From NCBI GenBank assembly GCA_016185015.1, contig JACPOI010000002.1:115213-179212 (forward strand): a stretch of DNA of 64,000 bases, read 5' to 3'. The stretch's first letter is position 1; each line of letters starts with the position of its first letter. Below the pieces are notes generated by a model that saw nothing but the letters and a program-made list of their open reading frames with translations, ran no database searches and had not been told where the DNA came from. Made by a program: the position numbers and the translations under genes. The stretch comes from Burkholderiales bacterium. GTDB lineage: Bacteria > Pseudomonadota > Gammaproteobacteria > Burkholderiales > Burkholderiaceae_C. This document shows, one piece after another, positions 38,012-46,581 of this stretch.

Positions 38012-38776
38012 TCATGCCGGCTCCTTCGCCACGCCCAGGTAGGCCTCTTGCACCACCGGCGAGGCAATCACCGCGGCCGGCTCGCCGTCGGCCACCAGCG
38101 TGCCGTTGTGCAGCACGATGATGCGATCGGCGAGTTCACGCACCACGTCCATCTTGTGTTCGACCAGCAGGATCGTTTTTGTCTTGTCCTGCTTCAACTT
38201 GCGGATCAGGTTGAGGATCACCGGCGCCTCGTCATGGCTCATGCCGGCCGTGGGCTCGTCGAACATATAGACCTGCGGGTCGAGCGCCATCAGCAGCGCC
38301 ACCTCCAGCTTGCGCTGGTCACCGTGCGGCAGACTGGCCACCGGGGCCTCCTGTTGATGCGCCATGGCCACCGAAACCAGGATCTCGTGCGCCCGCGCGT
38401 TGAGGTGTGCGTGGTCGCTCCAGATGCTCCAGAGATTGAGGCCCCGACGGTGCGGCCCGTCCAACGTGGCTTGCACGGCCAGGCGTACGTTCTCGAGAAC
38501 GCTGAGGTTGGGAAACAGATTGGTCAGCTGGAAGGCCCGGCCCAGGCCAGCGCGTGTACGTGCCGAGGCAGACAGTGCCGACAGATCCCGACCGCCCAGC
38601 AGCACCCTCCCCTCGGAAGCCGTCAGCTGCCCCGAGATCAGGTTGAAATAGGTGGTCTTGCCGGCACCGTTGGGGCCGACGATAGCCGTCAAGGTGCCCG
38701 GCGCGAAAGTGCACGAGACGGCATTGACCGCCACATGCCCACCGAAACGGATCGTCAGATCGCGGGTTTCCAGCAT
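38012..38776 (-). CDS. ABC transporter ATP-binding protein (LivG family)
   Basis: 254 aa from ATG 38776 (MLETRDLTIRFGG). Walker A GPNGAGKTT, LivG-type insertion with RAFQLTNLFPNLSVLENV, a signature region modified to LPHGDQRKLEVALL, and Walker B MFDEPTAGMS. The LSGGQ signature is replaced by LPHGDQ, a variant seen in LivG-like ATPases. It lies 61 bp before the livF-type start and 150 bp after the binding-protein gene; a repeat-like element fills that gap. Confidence 0.93.
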   Translation of the reverse strand: MLETRDLTIRFGGHVAVNAVSCTFAPGTLTAIVGPNGAGKTTYFNLISGQLTASEGRVLLGGRDLSALSASARTRAGLGRAFQLTNLFPNLSVLENVRLAVQATLDGPHRRGLNLWSIWSDHAHLNARAHEILVSVAMAHQQEAPVASLPHGDQRKLEVALLMALDPQVYMFDEPTAGMSHDEAPVILNLIRKLKQDKTKTILLVEHKMDVVRELADRIIVLHNGTLVADGEPAAVIASPVVQEAYLGVAKEPA

Positions 38777-38926
38777 GATAAAAAGAGTTTCGATTGAGGG
38801 AGCGGCGTAGCGAGCGTGCCGAGAGCAAGGCGCACAGCGCGCAGAAACCGGAACGTACTCAGGTACGTGAGGATTTCGAGCACTGCGCAACGCCGCCATC
38901 GGCGCGCGCAGTAGCCGAGCACTCAA
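38777..38926. repeat. Non-coding intergenic element with palindromic core
   Basis: 150 bp between the binding-protein and LivG-type genes. It contains the perfect stem ACGTAC-TCAG-GTACGT and, near its right end, GC-rich segments resembling intergenic repeats of Burkholderiales. The frame stays open through it, but the codons look non-coding. Possible roles are an mRNA stabiliser or an attenuator giving more binding protein than transporter. Confidence 0.45.
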
Positions 38927-40135
38927 TCAGCGCGTGTTGCGGATCGGAATGGCCATCTCTTCCGGCTTGATCTCATGGATCAGCTCGGGCACACCCCAGG
39001 CAAACGCCGGATCGGCCTTGATCTTGAAGTGGTACATGCTCTGCATGGCCTGGTGGTCTTCCTTGCGGAAGGTCATCTTGCCCTTGGGCGTGTCGAAGCT
39101 CATGCCTTCCATGGTGGCAATCAGCTTGTTGGTGGCCGTATCACCATTGCTCTTCTTGAGCGCTGTGACCACGGCCATGGCTGCGCTGAAACCGCCGGCC
39201 GTGAAGAAGTCCGGCGGGGCCTTGAACTGGCTGTAGTGGCGCGAAACCATGGCCTCGTTGACCGGGTTCTTGGGCATGCCAAAGTAATAGTAGGCGGCAC
39301 CTTCCATGCCCGGGAACTGCTTGTAGGCCACCATGGCCGGCAGGATGTTGCCACCCGTGGCGAGTTCGATCCCGTAGCGCTTCTGCAGCTCTAGCTCTGC
39401 GAACTTGTTAAACGGCGGGTTGGCACCGGCCCAGACCACCCAGACGAACTTGCGGCCCGGCTGGTCCTTCAGGCGGTCCACGATGCGTTGCAGGCCGGCC
39501 GTGAAATCCGTGGTGGCCGGCGGCAGGAATTCCTCGTGCACGAGCTTGGCCTTCTTGATCGCTTCGCGGAAGGCCTTGACGCCGTCCTTGCCGAAGGCAT
39601 TGTCCTGCGCCAGAGTGACGATGCTCACCCCCGGCTTGTCCAGCGCCACGGCGTTGGCGATGGCGTCCTGGCTGCTGTTGCGACCGGTACGGAAGATGTA
39701 CTTGTTCCACTTGTCACCGGTGATGGAGTCGGCCACGGCGGGCTCCACCAGCAGGATCTTCTTGTATTCCTCGGCCACGGGCAGCATGGCCAGGGCCACG
39801 GGCGAGGCGGTGGGACCGACCGCCAGATCCACCTTGTCGTCACCATAGGCGGCAGCCAGCAGGCTCTTGCCCAGGTCCGGCTTGCCCTGGTCGTCTTTCT
39901 CGAGCACGACGATCTTGCGGCCGGCCACGGTCATGGTGCCGCCGGTGGCATAGTCCAGGCCCATCATGAAACCGGTCTGGGTCTGCTTGCCATAGGCTTC
40001 CAGCGCACCGGTCTTGCTGTAGATGTGGGCGATGCGGATGTCCTTGCCCTGGGCGTGAACGCCACCCGCCAGAACGGCGGTAGTCAGGGCGGCGCCGATC
40101 AGGCCGCTGCGGATGATCCATTGACGACGTTGCAT
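38927..40135 (-). CDS. ABC transporter substrate-binding protein (Peripla_BP_6/LivK type)
   Basis: 402 aa. Signal peptide 1-28 (AGGVHAQ cleavage), then a two-lobe periplasmic binding fold: IRIAHIYSKTGALEAYGKQ at the first lobe, and VGPTASPVALAMLPVAEEYK. It captures the substrate for the LivGHMF-like importer. The ligand is not predictable; relatives bind branched-chain amino acids, aromatic acids, amides or urea. GAGGAG precedes ATG 40135 and a sigma-54 promoter lies 37 bp further upstream, so this is the first operon gene. Confidence 0.93.
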   Translation of the reverse strand: MQRRQWIIRSGLIGAALTTAVLAGGVHAQGKDIRIAHIYSKTGALEAYGKQTQTGFMMGLDYATGGTMTVAGRKIVVLEKDDQGKPDLGKSLLAAAYGDDKVDLAVGPTASPVALAMLPVAEEYKKILLVEPAVADSITGDKWNKYIFRTGRNSSQDAIANAVALDKPGVSIVTLAQDNAFGKDGVKAFREAIKKAKLVHEEFLPPATTDFTAGLQRIVDRLKDQPGRKFVWVVWAGANPPFNKFAELELQKRYGIELATGGNILPAMVAYKQFPGMEGAAYYYFGMPKNPVNEAMVSRHYSQFKAPPDFFTAGGFSAAMAVVTALKKSNGDTATNKLIATMEGMSFDTPKGKMTFRKEDHQAMQSMYHFKIKADPAFAWGVPELIHEIKPEEMAIPIRNTR

Positions 40136-40171
40136 ACAGGTCTCCTCAAGTGAATGTTATGGATTCATCTT

Positions 40172-40187
40172 TGCAGGTACCGTGCCA
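40172..40187 (-). promoter_or_regulatory. Sigma-54 (-24/-12) promoter of the ABC importer operon
   Basis: On the minus strand TGGCACGGTACCTGCA fits TGGCAC-N5-TTGCA with one mismatch. The invariant GG and GC are separated by exactly 10 nt. The expected start point is near 40161, leaving a leader of about 26 nt before the binding-protein ATG. Confidence 0.85.
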
Positions 40188-40240
40188 TATCGCAAGCCAT
40201 TGATTTCATTGAGCTTCAGCTTCACGCCGGGCGTTAATGC

Positions 40241-40296
40241 ATTAATTTCAGACATTTAATTGTCTGAAATTAATACATATGCCTTAATTCAAGACA
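40241..40296. promoter_or_regulatory. Upstream activating site: perfect 14-bp inverted repeat plus extra half-site
   Basis: ATTAATTTCAGACA (40241-40254), 6-bp spacer, and its exact complement TGTCTGAAATTAAT (40261-40274). A further half-site, CTTAATTCAAGACA (40283-40296), matches the left arm at 11 of 14 positions in the same orientation, exactly 42 bp away (four helical turns). It overlaps the regulator stop codon. The palindrome centre is about 97 bp upstream of the predicted transcription start, a usual place for a sigma-54 activator. Confidence 0.8.
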
Positions 40297-41759
40297 CTCG
40301 TTTCCAGGCGCTCATAAAGCGTGGCACGCGAGATGCCCAGCATCCTGGCTGCAGCGACCTTGTTGCCGCCACAGGCCTTCATGGCCGCGGCGATGGCCGA
40401 ACGTTCGAGCTCGGCGACCTGCTCGGCCAGTGGCCGCACCCCACCCTCGGGCACGGCGCGGGCCGGTACTGCGGCCGGCAGCGGCGCTTCCAGTTGCTCG
40501 ATCCCGGTTTCACGCAGCACCCGTGCGATCCGTTCGCCGTCGATGCGGCTGGAGTCGCCCAGCAAGGCGGCCTGCTCCAGCACATTGCGCAGCTCACGCA
40601 CATTGCCGCGCCAGAGTTGGGCCGTCAGCAGGTCCATGGCCTCGGGTGTGTACTCGGGCTGCGGCAGGCCGCTGCGCTGGGCCAGCTCTTCGCCCAGGGC
40701 CTCGACCAGCGCCGGGATGTCGGAGCGGCGCTCGCGCAGCGGCGGCACGCGGATGGGCAGCACATTGAGACGGTAATACAGGTCTTCGCGAAACTTGCCT
40801 TCGCGCACCAGGCGCACCAGGTCGCGTGAGGTGGCAGCAATCACCTTGGCCTCGAAACGCAGCAGCCGGTTGGAGCCCAGGGGTTCGAACTCGCCTTCCT
40901 GCAGGGCCCGCAGCAGCTTGGCTTGCAAGCCGAGCGGCATATCGCCGATCTCGTCCAGGAACAGCGTGCCGCCGTCGGCCAGCTTGAGCTTGCCGTCGCG
41001 CCCCTTGCGTTCGGCCCCGGTGTAGGCGCCAGGCGCCACGCCGAAAAACTCGGCCTCCAGCAAGGTGTCGGGCACCGCAGCAATGTTGACCGTCACGAAG
41101 GGCCCGTTGGGACGCGAGGAGACGGCGTGGATGGCATGCGCCAGCAGTTCCTTGCCGCTACCGGTCTCGCCCAGCAGCAGCACCGGGCTGCCCGACTGCG
41201 CGGCGCGGCGCGCCAGCCGCTTGAGCTCCACCACGGCCGGGCTTCCCCCCACGAAACTGGCAAAGGTGTATTTGGCACGGCGCTGGCCGCTGCCGCGCTG
41301 GCTGGCCAGTTCGCGCCGTGCGTCATCCAGTTCACGCTGCAGGGCAGCAAACTTGTTGATGAGCGGCTGCAGATTGGTCTCGGGATGATCGAACAGCACG
41401 ATGCCCAGGGCGCCGATGACCTCCCCCGAACTGTCGCGCAGCGGAATACGGCTGACCCCGAAGGTGCCGGCCCGGTTGCTCAGCAAGTCGATCAGGATGG
41501 GTTTGCCGGTCTCCAGCACATGGTGCATCTGCGTGTTGTGGACCACGCTGGACACCGGATGACCCACGAAATCCTCAACCCGCGCATAACCCAGGGCCGG
41601 CAGGAAACGCTTGTACTGCTCGTTGATCCAGACCACCTTGCCCTGGCGGTCCACCAGCAGCATGCCCTCGCTGGCGTTGGCAAACAGGTCGAACATGGAG
41701 CGGGCGGCCAGCTCCAGGATGCTCTGGGCATCACGCGGCAGGACGTCCGTTTTTTCCAT
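40284..41759 (-). CDS. PAS-sigma-54 activator (enhancer-binding protein) of the importer operon
   Basis: 491 aa from ATG 41759. N-terminal PAS sensor about 25-125, coiled linker 130-160, AAA+ domain with Walker A GETGSGKE (197-204), the sigma-54 contact loop GAYTGA (244-249) and Walker [11 protein letters not shown] (264-273). C-terminal Fis-type helix-turn-helix contains [21 protein letters not shown]. No receiver domain, so it is probably ligand- rather than kinase-controlled. It lies directly upstream of the transporter operon, whose start region contains a matching UAS and promoter. Confidence 0.93.
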   Translation of the reverse strand: MEKTDVLPRDAQSILELAARSMFDLFANASEGMLLVDRQGKVVWINEQYKRFLPALGYARVEDFVGHPVSSVVHNTQMHHVLETGKPILIDLLSNRAGTFGVSRIPLRDSSGEVIGALGIVLFDHPETNLQPLINKFAALQRELDDARRELASQRGSGQRRAKYTFASFVGGSPAVVELKRLARRAAQSGSPVLLLGETGSGKELLAHAIHAVSSRPNGPFVTVNIAAVPDTLLEAEFFGVAPGAYTGAERKGRDGKLKLADGGTLFLDEIGDMPLGLQAKLLRALQEGEFEPLGSNRLLRFEAKVIAATSRDLVRLVREGKFREDLYYRLNVLPIRVPPLRERRSDIPALVEALGEELAQRSGLPQPEYTPEAMDLLTAQLWRGNVRELRNVLEQAALLGDSSRIDGERIARVLRETGIEQLEAPLPAAVPARAVPEGGVRPLAEQVAELERSAIAAAMKACGGNKVAAARMLGISRATLYERLETSVLN

Positions 41760-41808
41760 GCGGCAATGGTACAGTGACCCGCATGTTGCACCCTCCCCGC
41801 TTTCCCTG

Positions 41809-42216
41809 ATGGACGCCCTGCGTATCGACAAATGGCTGTGGGCGGCGCGTTTCTACAAGACACGCTCGCTGGCCGTGGAGGAGATCGACAAGGGGCGCGT
41901 GATGGTCAATGAACACACCGTGAAACCGGCGCGCGAGGTACGGCCTGGCGACCTGGTCACCGTACGCCAGGGCACCGTCGTGCGTATCGTCACGGTGAAA
42001 GGCCTGAGCGGCCAGCGCGGCCCGGCTCCCGTGGCGCAACAGCTCTATGAAGAAACCGAGGCCAGCCGGCTGGCGCGCGAAGCGGCGGCCGAGCAGCGCC
42101 GTCTTGCCGCAGAGCCTGCACTCAGCATTGAGCAAGGGCGACCGACCAAGCGGGATCGGCGGCAGATGGACAAGGCGGGGTGGAACGATCGGTGGAGTGC
42201 GTCGGCGGATTCGTGA
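41809..42216 (+). CDS. hslR: Hsp15-like S4-domain RNA-binding protein
   Basis: 135 aa. The S4 fold opens with MDALRIDKWLWAARFYKTRSLA. The rest is a basic, Glu-rich C-terminal helix with KRDRRQMD. The family binds stalled 50S subunits carrying nascent chains and is heat-induced in E. coli. It is divergent from the sigma-54 activator, with 49 bp between start codons. No sigma-32 element was found in that gap. Confidence 0.9.
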   Translation: MDALRIDKWLWAARFYKTRSLAVEEIDKGRVMVNEHTVKPAREVRPGDLVTVRQGTVVRIVTVKGLSGQRGPAPVAQQLYEETEASRLAREAAAEQRRLAAEPALSIEQGRPTKRDRRQMDKAGWNDRWSASADS

Positions 42217-42378
42217 GGGCGCCAACTCCAGCTTCGTGAGCGAGGCGCGGAGGGATTGCTCGAAATTCGTCTTGCGCGAATTTCTCGGGGCTACGCCCCC
42301 GCGCTGCGCGCGTTCGAAAACAGTCCCCCGGACTGTTTTCGTCGAACCAGAGGGTTTTCGTCATCCTCCGACTGCGCC
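42217..42378. repeat. Palindromic intergenic repeat-like region
   Basis: 162 bp with no gene. It contains a perfect 11-bp stem GAAAACAGTCC / GGACTGTTTTC with a 3-nt loop (42316-42340), extended outward by GTTCG/CGAAC with a small bulge. A second inverted pair lies around 42258-42292. It resembles dispersed palindromes of Burkholderiales intergenic regions. Confidence 0.5.
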
Positions 42379-42414
42379 AAAAACGAAGCCCCGCACTAGG
42401 CGGGGCTTGTTTTT
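42379..42414 (-). terminator. Terminator of tRNA-Ser (possibly bidirectional)
   Basis: A perfect 9-bp stem AAGCCCCGC / GCGGGGCTT with a 5-nt loop. On the minus strand it is followed by CGTTTTTGG. The plus side carries GTTTTT, so it could also end the hslR transcript. Confidence 0.8.
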
Positions 42415-42506
42415 GGCGGAGACGGAGGGATTCGAACCCTCGATGAGGCTCTACACCCCATACTCCCTTAGCAGGGGAGCACCTTCGGCCACTCGGTCAC
42501 GTCTCC
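42414..42506 (-). tRNA. tRNA-Ser(GCT)
   Basis: 93 nt with encoded CCA. Acceptor GGAGACG pairs with CGTCTCC, the anticodon loop CTGCTAA contains GCT, there is a long variable arm, and the T-loop is GGTTCGAATCC. It is transcribed away from lysC, which lies upstream on the same strand. Confidence 0.95.
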
Positions 42507-42554
42507 AAAAGGTGACAGGATTATCGCATGAATCCCGTCCTTGTCAGCGCTATA

Positions 42555-43823
42555 TCAGGCCGCCGGCTGGTCCAGGTCGAAGGCCTTGTGCAGGGCGCGC
42601 ACGGCCAGCTCCATGTACTTCTCGTCGATCACGACCGAGGTCTTGATCTCGCTGGTGGAGATCATCTGGATGTTGATGCCCTCTTCGCTCAGCGAGCGGA
42701 ACATCTTGCTGGCGATGCCCACGTGGCTGCGCATGCCGATGCCCACGATGCTGACCTTGCAGATCTTGGTATCGCCCAGCACTTCCGAGGCGCCCAGCGC
42801 CGGAACGATCTTGTCCTTGAGCAGGTCCATGGCACGCGCAAACTCGTTGCGGTTCACGGTGAAGCTGAAGTCGGTCTTGCCATCCTTGCTGATGTTCTGG
42901 ATGATCATGTCGACTTCGATGTTGGCCTCGGCCACGGCCCCCAGGATCTGGTAGGCGATGCCGGGCTTGTCGGGCACGCCGACCACGGAAATCTTGGCCT
43001 CGTCGCGGTTGAATGCAATGCCGGAAACAATGGCTTGTTCCATTTTCTCGTCTTCCTCAAAGGTGATCAGGGTGCCGGACTTGGCTTCCTCGTTGATGTC
43101 GATGTCCCAGGGCGTGAAGCTGGAGAGCACGCGCAGCGGCACCTTGTACTTGCCGGCGAATTCCACCGAGCGGATCTGCAGCACCTTGGAGCCCATGGAG
43201 GCCATCTCGAGCATCTCTTCGAAGCTCACGGTGTGCAGGCGACGCGCCTCGGGCACCACGCGCGGGTCGGTAGTGTAGACGCCGTCGACGTCGGTATAGA
43301 TCAGGCACTCGTCGGCCTTCATGGCCGCCGCCACGGCCACGGCCGAGGTGTCGGAACCGCCACGACCCAGCGTGGTGATGTTGCCCTGCTCGTCGATACC
43401 CTGGAAGCCGGTCACGATGACCACCTTGCCCTGGGCCAGATCAGCGCGCACACGCTGGTCGTCGATGGATTCGATACGCGCCTTGGTGTAAGCACTGTTG
43501 GTCTTGATCGGCACCTGCCAGCCGGCATAGCTCACCGAAGCCATGCCTTCGGCCTGCAGGGCGATGGCCAGCAGCGCACTGGAGGCCTGCTCGCCGGTGG
43601 CGGCCAGCATGTCGAGCTCACGGTTGGTGGCGTCATTGGATTTCGCGGGCGCCAGCTCCTTGGCCAGGCCGAGCAGGCGGTTGGTCTCGCCGCTCATGGC
43701 CGAGGGCACCACCACCATCTGGTGGCCGGCGCGGGCCCACTTGGCGACGCGCTTGGCGACATTGCGGATGCGCTCGGTCGAGCCCATGGACGTGCCGCCG
43801 TACTTGTGAACGATCAGTGCCAT
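42555..43823 (-). CDS. lysC: Aspartate kinase
   Basis: 422 aa. The N-terminal kinase domain opens with IVHKYGGTSMGS (phosphate-binding) and has the aspartate-site residues ATGEQ and TLGRGGSDTSA. Two ACT domains after residue 265 form the allosteric site (KISVVGVPDKPG, CKVSIVGIGM). It phosphorylates L-aspartate, the first step to lysine, threonine and methionine. No obvious attenuator is present. Confidence 0.97.
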   Translation of the reverse strand: MALIVHKYGGTSMGSTERIRNVAKRVAKWARAGHQMVVVPSAMSGETNRLLGLAKELAPAKSNDATNRELDMLAATGEQASSALLAIALQAEGMASVSYAGWQVPIKTNSAYTKARIESIDDQRVRADLAQGKVVIVTGFQGIDEQGNITTLGRGGSDTSAVAVAAAMKADECLIYTDVDGVYTTDPRVVPEARRLHTVSFEEMLEMASMGSKVLQIRSVEFAGKYKVPLRVLSSFTPWDIDINEEAKSGTLITFEEDEKMEQAIVSGIAFNRDEAKISVVGVPDKPGIAYQILGAVAEANIEVDMIIQNISKDGKTDFSFTVNRNEFARAMDLLKDKIVPALGASEVLGDTKICKVSIVGIGMRSHVGIASKMFRSLSEEGINIQMISTSEIKTSVVIDEKYMELAVRALHKAFDLDQPAA

Positions 43824-43926
43824 TGAAATATCTGGATTGGATGGCTGGCCCCGCCTGGATGGCGAAGCGCCGGTATCTACAAGGGTGAGTGAGCTGCCGC
43901 CGCGGCAACACCGCCAGGGGCAAAAC

Positions 43927-44877
43927 CTAGGGATTGTACCAAGTCAGCACGGCCCCCTGTCGCTCCACAAAGCCACTCCCCACCTTCATGTGGATGCGGT
44001 GGCCGCGCGTGGTGCAGGCCCCCAGTTGGTCCAGCAGCTCCTGCAATTGCGCTGCGCTGGGGGTCGTGGCATGGCTGCTGCGCAGCCAGGCGCGCAGTAC
44101 GTTGGCCTGGCGCTCCCGGGACAGCCGCTGCAAGGCCAGGATCTGCGGCGGCGCCCCCACAAGCGCCAGGTCCTCGACGGCCAGCTCGTCCAGCAGGCGC
44201 TGGGCCTGGGCCGCATGGGCGGCACTGCGGGCAAAGGTGTCGCGAAACTGCGGAAAGGTCGCCTCGAGCGCCGGCAACAGGCGGGCACGGATGCGGTTAC
44301 GTGTGTACTGCTCGTCGGCATTGGTCGGGTCCTCGATCCAGCTTGCGCCACGCTCGCGCAAGCCCTGGCGCAACTCAGCCCCGCTCACCTCCAGCAGCGG
44401 CCGGTGGTAGCAGATGCCTTCGCGCTCCCACTGTGCCGGCATGGCGCTCAGGCCCGGCAGACCGGCGCCGCGACTCAGCGCCAGCAGCAGGGTCTCGATC
44501 TGGTCGTCGGCGTGCTGGGCCAGGGCGATGTGCCGGATCGGCGGATCGTTCGCCTCGGCACACTGGCGCAGGGCAAGGTAGCGGGCACTGCGGGCGGCTT
44601 CTTCGGGGCTCTGGCCGGGTGCCGGGTGGGCATCGACGCGTTGCACCTGCAAGGGCACGCCCAGGCGGGCACAGAACTCGCGGCAATGCGACTCGAAGCC
44701 GTCGGCCGCGGCCTGCAGGCCGTGATGGATGTGGATGGCGCTGACCTGGCCCGGCCAGCGCTCGGCACAGGCCAGCAGCAGTGCGGTGGAATCGGCACCG
44801 CCGCTGTAGGCTACCGCCAGGGGCAGCCCAGGCTGAAAGTCCTGCAAAGCCTGGGCCAGGCTGCGCGTCATGCGCAA
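43927..44877 (-). CDS. tilS: tRNA(Ile)-lysidine synthetase
   Basis: 316 aa. PP-loop SGGADS at 25-30 and the second motif QHADDQIETLLL. A helical TilS domain follows, with the conserved basic TRNRIRARLLP. It is shorter than the E. coli enzyme (about 430 aa), lacking most of the C-terminal domain. It converts C34 of tRNA-Ile(CAU) to lysidine. It lies 30 bp after accA on the same strand. Confidence 0.95.
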   Translation of the reverse strand: MRMTRSLAQALQDFQPGLPLAVAYSGGADSTALLLACAERWPGQVSAIHIHHGLQAAADGFESHCREFCARLGVPLQVQRVDAHPAPGQSPEEAARSARYLALRQCAEANDPPIRHIALAQHADDQIETLLLALSRGAGLPGLSAMPAQWEREGICYHRPLLEVSGAELRQGLRERGASWIEDPTNADEQYTRNRIRARLLPALEATFPQFRDTFARSAAHAAQAQRLLDELAVEDLALVGAPPQILALQRLSRERQANVLRAWLRSSHATTPSAAQLQELLDQLGACTTRGHRIHMKVGSGFVERQGAVLTWYNP

Positions 44878-44907
44878 ACCTGCCGCCGGGCGGCGCAGGA
44901 CCGGGGC

Positions 44908-45885
44908 TTACTTGCCGCTGGTCTTGGTGTCGGTGTAGCGGCCATAGCTCTGCAAGCGCTCGTAGCGGCGCTCCAGCAGCTCCTTGACCTTGAGGTCGGC
45001 AACCTGGCGATAGGCATCGCCCAGGGCGCGCTTGAGAAAGGCCGCCATCTGCTTGGGGTCGCGGTGCGCGCCGCCCACCGGCTCGTTGACGATCTTGTCG
45101 ACCAGGCCCAGGGCCTTGAGGCGATGCGCCGTGATGCCCAACGCCTCGGCCGCGTCCTGCGCGCGCTCGGCGGTTTTCCAGAGGATGGAGGCACAGCCCT
45201 CGGGGCTGATCACCGAGTAGACCGAGTACTGCAGCATCAGCACCTGGTCACCCACCGAGATGGCGAGCGCGCCACCGGAGCCGCCCTCGCCGATGATGGT
45301 GGTGATGATGGGCACTTCCAGCTGCGCCATCTCGAAGATGTTGCGGCCGATGGCCTCGGACTGGCCACGCTCCTCGGCATCGATGCCGGGGTAGGCGCCG
45401 GGGGTGTCAACAAAGGTGAAGACCGGCAGGCCGAACTTCTCGGCCGTTTTCATCAGGCGCAGCGCCTTACGGTAACCCTCGGGCTTGCTCATGCCGAAGT
45501 TGCGCAGGCCGCGCTCCTTGGTGTCACGGCCCTTCTGCTGGCCGATGACCATGCAGGCAGTGCCGTTGAAACGCGCCAGGCCGCCCACGATGCTCAGGTC
45601 GTCCGCAAAGTGGCGGTCGCCATGCATCTCGACGAAGTCAGTAAACAGCTCGTTGACGTAGTCCAGCGTATACGGACGCTCGGGGTGACGGGCGATCTTG
45701 GTGATCTGCCAGGGGTTGAGGTCGCTGTAGACGTCCTTGGTCAGCTGCTGGCTCTTCTTGCTGAGCTGGTCGATCTCCTCGCTGATATCGACGGCGGATT
45801 CGGTCTGCACATAACGCAGCTCTTCAATCTTGGCTTCGAGCTCGGCGATCGGCTGTTCGAAATCGAGAAATGTCTTCTTGGCCAT
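44908..45885 (-). CDS. accA: Acetyl-CoA carboxylase carboxyltransferase alpha subunit
   Basis: 325 aa from ATG 45885, with AAGGAG seven nt upstream. The crotonase-like carboxyltransferase body includes [20 protein letters not shown] and [10 protein letters not shown], which form the oxyanion and acyl-CoA sites. It works with AccD to carry carboxyl from biotin to acetyl-CoA, the committed step of fatty-acid synthesis. It is coupled to tilS downstream. Confidence 0.97.
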   Translation of the reverse strand: MAKKTFLDFEQPIAELEAKIEELRYVQTESAVDISEEIDQLSKKSQQLTKDVYSDLNPWQITKIARHPERPYTLDYVNELFTDFVEMHGDRHFADDLSIVGGLARFNGTACMVIGQQKGRDTKERGLRNFGMSKPEGYRKALRLMKTAEKFGLPVFTFVDTPGAYPGIDAEERGQSEAIGRNIFEMAQLEVPIITTIIGEGGSGGALAISVGDQVLMLQYSVYSVISPEGCASILWKTAERAQDAAEALGITAHRLKALGLVDKIVNEPVGGAHRDPKQMAAFLKRALGDAYRQVADLKVKELLERRYERLQSYGRYTDTKTSGK

Positions 45886-45936
45886 GGAGAAACTCCTTGT
45901 TTTATGTGCCCGCTCCCAAAGCCCGGGCCCCAAACT

Positions 45937-46581
45937 TCAATACTCGACCGGTAGCGGATCGAGCGAGCGCCAAATATACCAAGTTGCGACGCTGCAAAAC
46001 GGTGCCCAGGCGGCGGCCACTTCGCGGGCGTCGCTGCGGCTCACAGACTCGCCGGAGAAATAACTGCGGCTGATGCCGTTGATCAGGCCGACGTCGTCCA
46101 GCGGCAGCACATTGGGCCGCATCAGGTGGAAGATCAGGAACATCTCGGCCGTCCAGCGGCCGATGCCACGGATGCCCACCAGTTCGGTGATGATGGCCTC
46201 GTCGTCCATGTCCTTCCAGGCCGGCGCACGGATGGCGCCGCTGTCGAAATGCAGGGCCAGATCCACCAGGTACTCGACCTTGCGCGCGCTCAGGCCCGCT
46301 GCGCGCATGTCATCCACCTTGAGCTTGAGCACATTGCCCGGCGTCATGCGCCGGGGCAGGGCTGCAAAGCGGTCCCAGACGGTCTGCGCCGCCTTGACCG
46401 AGATCTGCTGGCCCACGATGCTGCGCGCCAGTGTGGTGAAAGCATCACCCCGGGTCTGCAAGCAGGCGTCGCCATGCTGCGGGATCAGGCGCTTCATCAC
46501 CCGATCCTTTTTCATCAGGTGCTTGCAGGCCTCTTCCCAGTAGTCGGGTGTGTACACCTTGGGGGCGAGTACCGGGCTCAC
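45937..46581 (-). CDS. DNA-3-methyladenine glycosylase (AlkA-like HhH-GPD)
   Basis: 214 aa. Helix-hairpin-helix about 134-148 ([14 protein letters not shown]), followed by the catalytic Asp in LPLDDVGLI (D163 most likely). No iron-sulfur cysteine set, which separates it from EndoIII/MutY. It excises alkylated bases. It overlaps the cysS stop by 4 bp, so it is co-translated with cysS. Confidence 0.92.
   Translation of the reverse strand: MSPVLAPKVYTPDYWEEACKHLMKKDRVMKRLIPQHGDACLQTRGDAFTTLARSIVGQQISVKAAQTVWDRFAALPRRMTPGNVLKLKVDDMRAAGLSARKVEYLVDLALHFDSGAIRAPAWKDMDDEAIITELVGIRGIGRWTAEMFLIFHLMRPNVLPLDDVGLINGISRSYFSGESVSRSDAREVAAAWAPFCSVATWYIWRSLDPLPVEY

Noticed and set aside
38320..38340. Missing LSGGQ signature taken as an inactive LivG-type ATPase
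   Set aside because: LivG-family ATPases commonly carry a variant signature; Walker A and B are intact.
38777..38926. N-terminal extension of the LivG-type ATPase
   Set aside because: The frame stays open, but the product lacks similarity to ABC ATPases; the sequence looks like an intergenic repeat.
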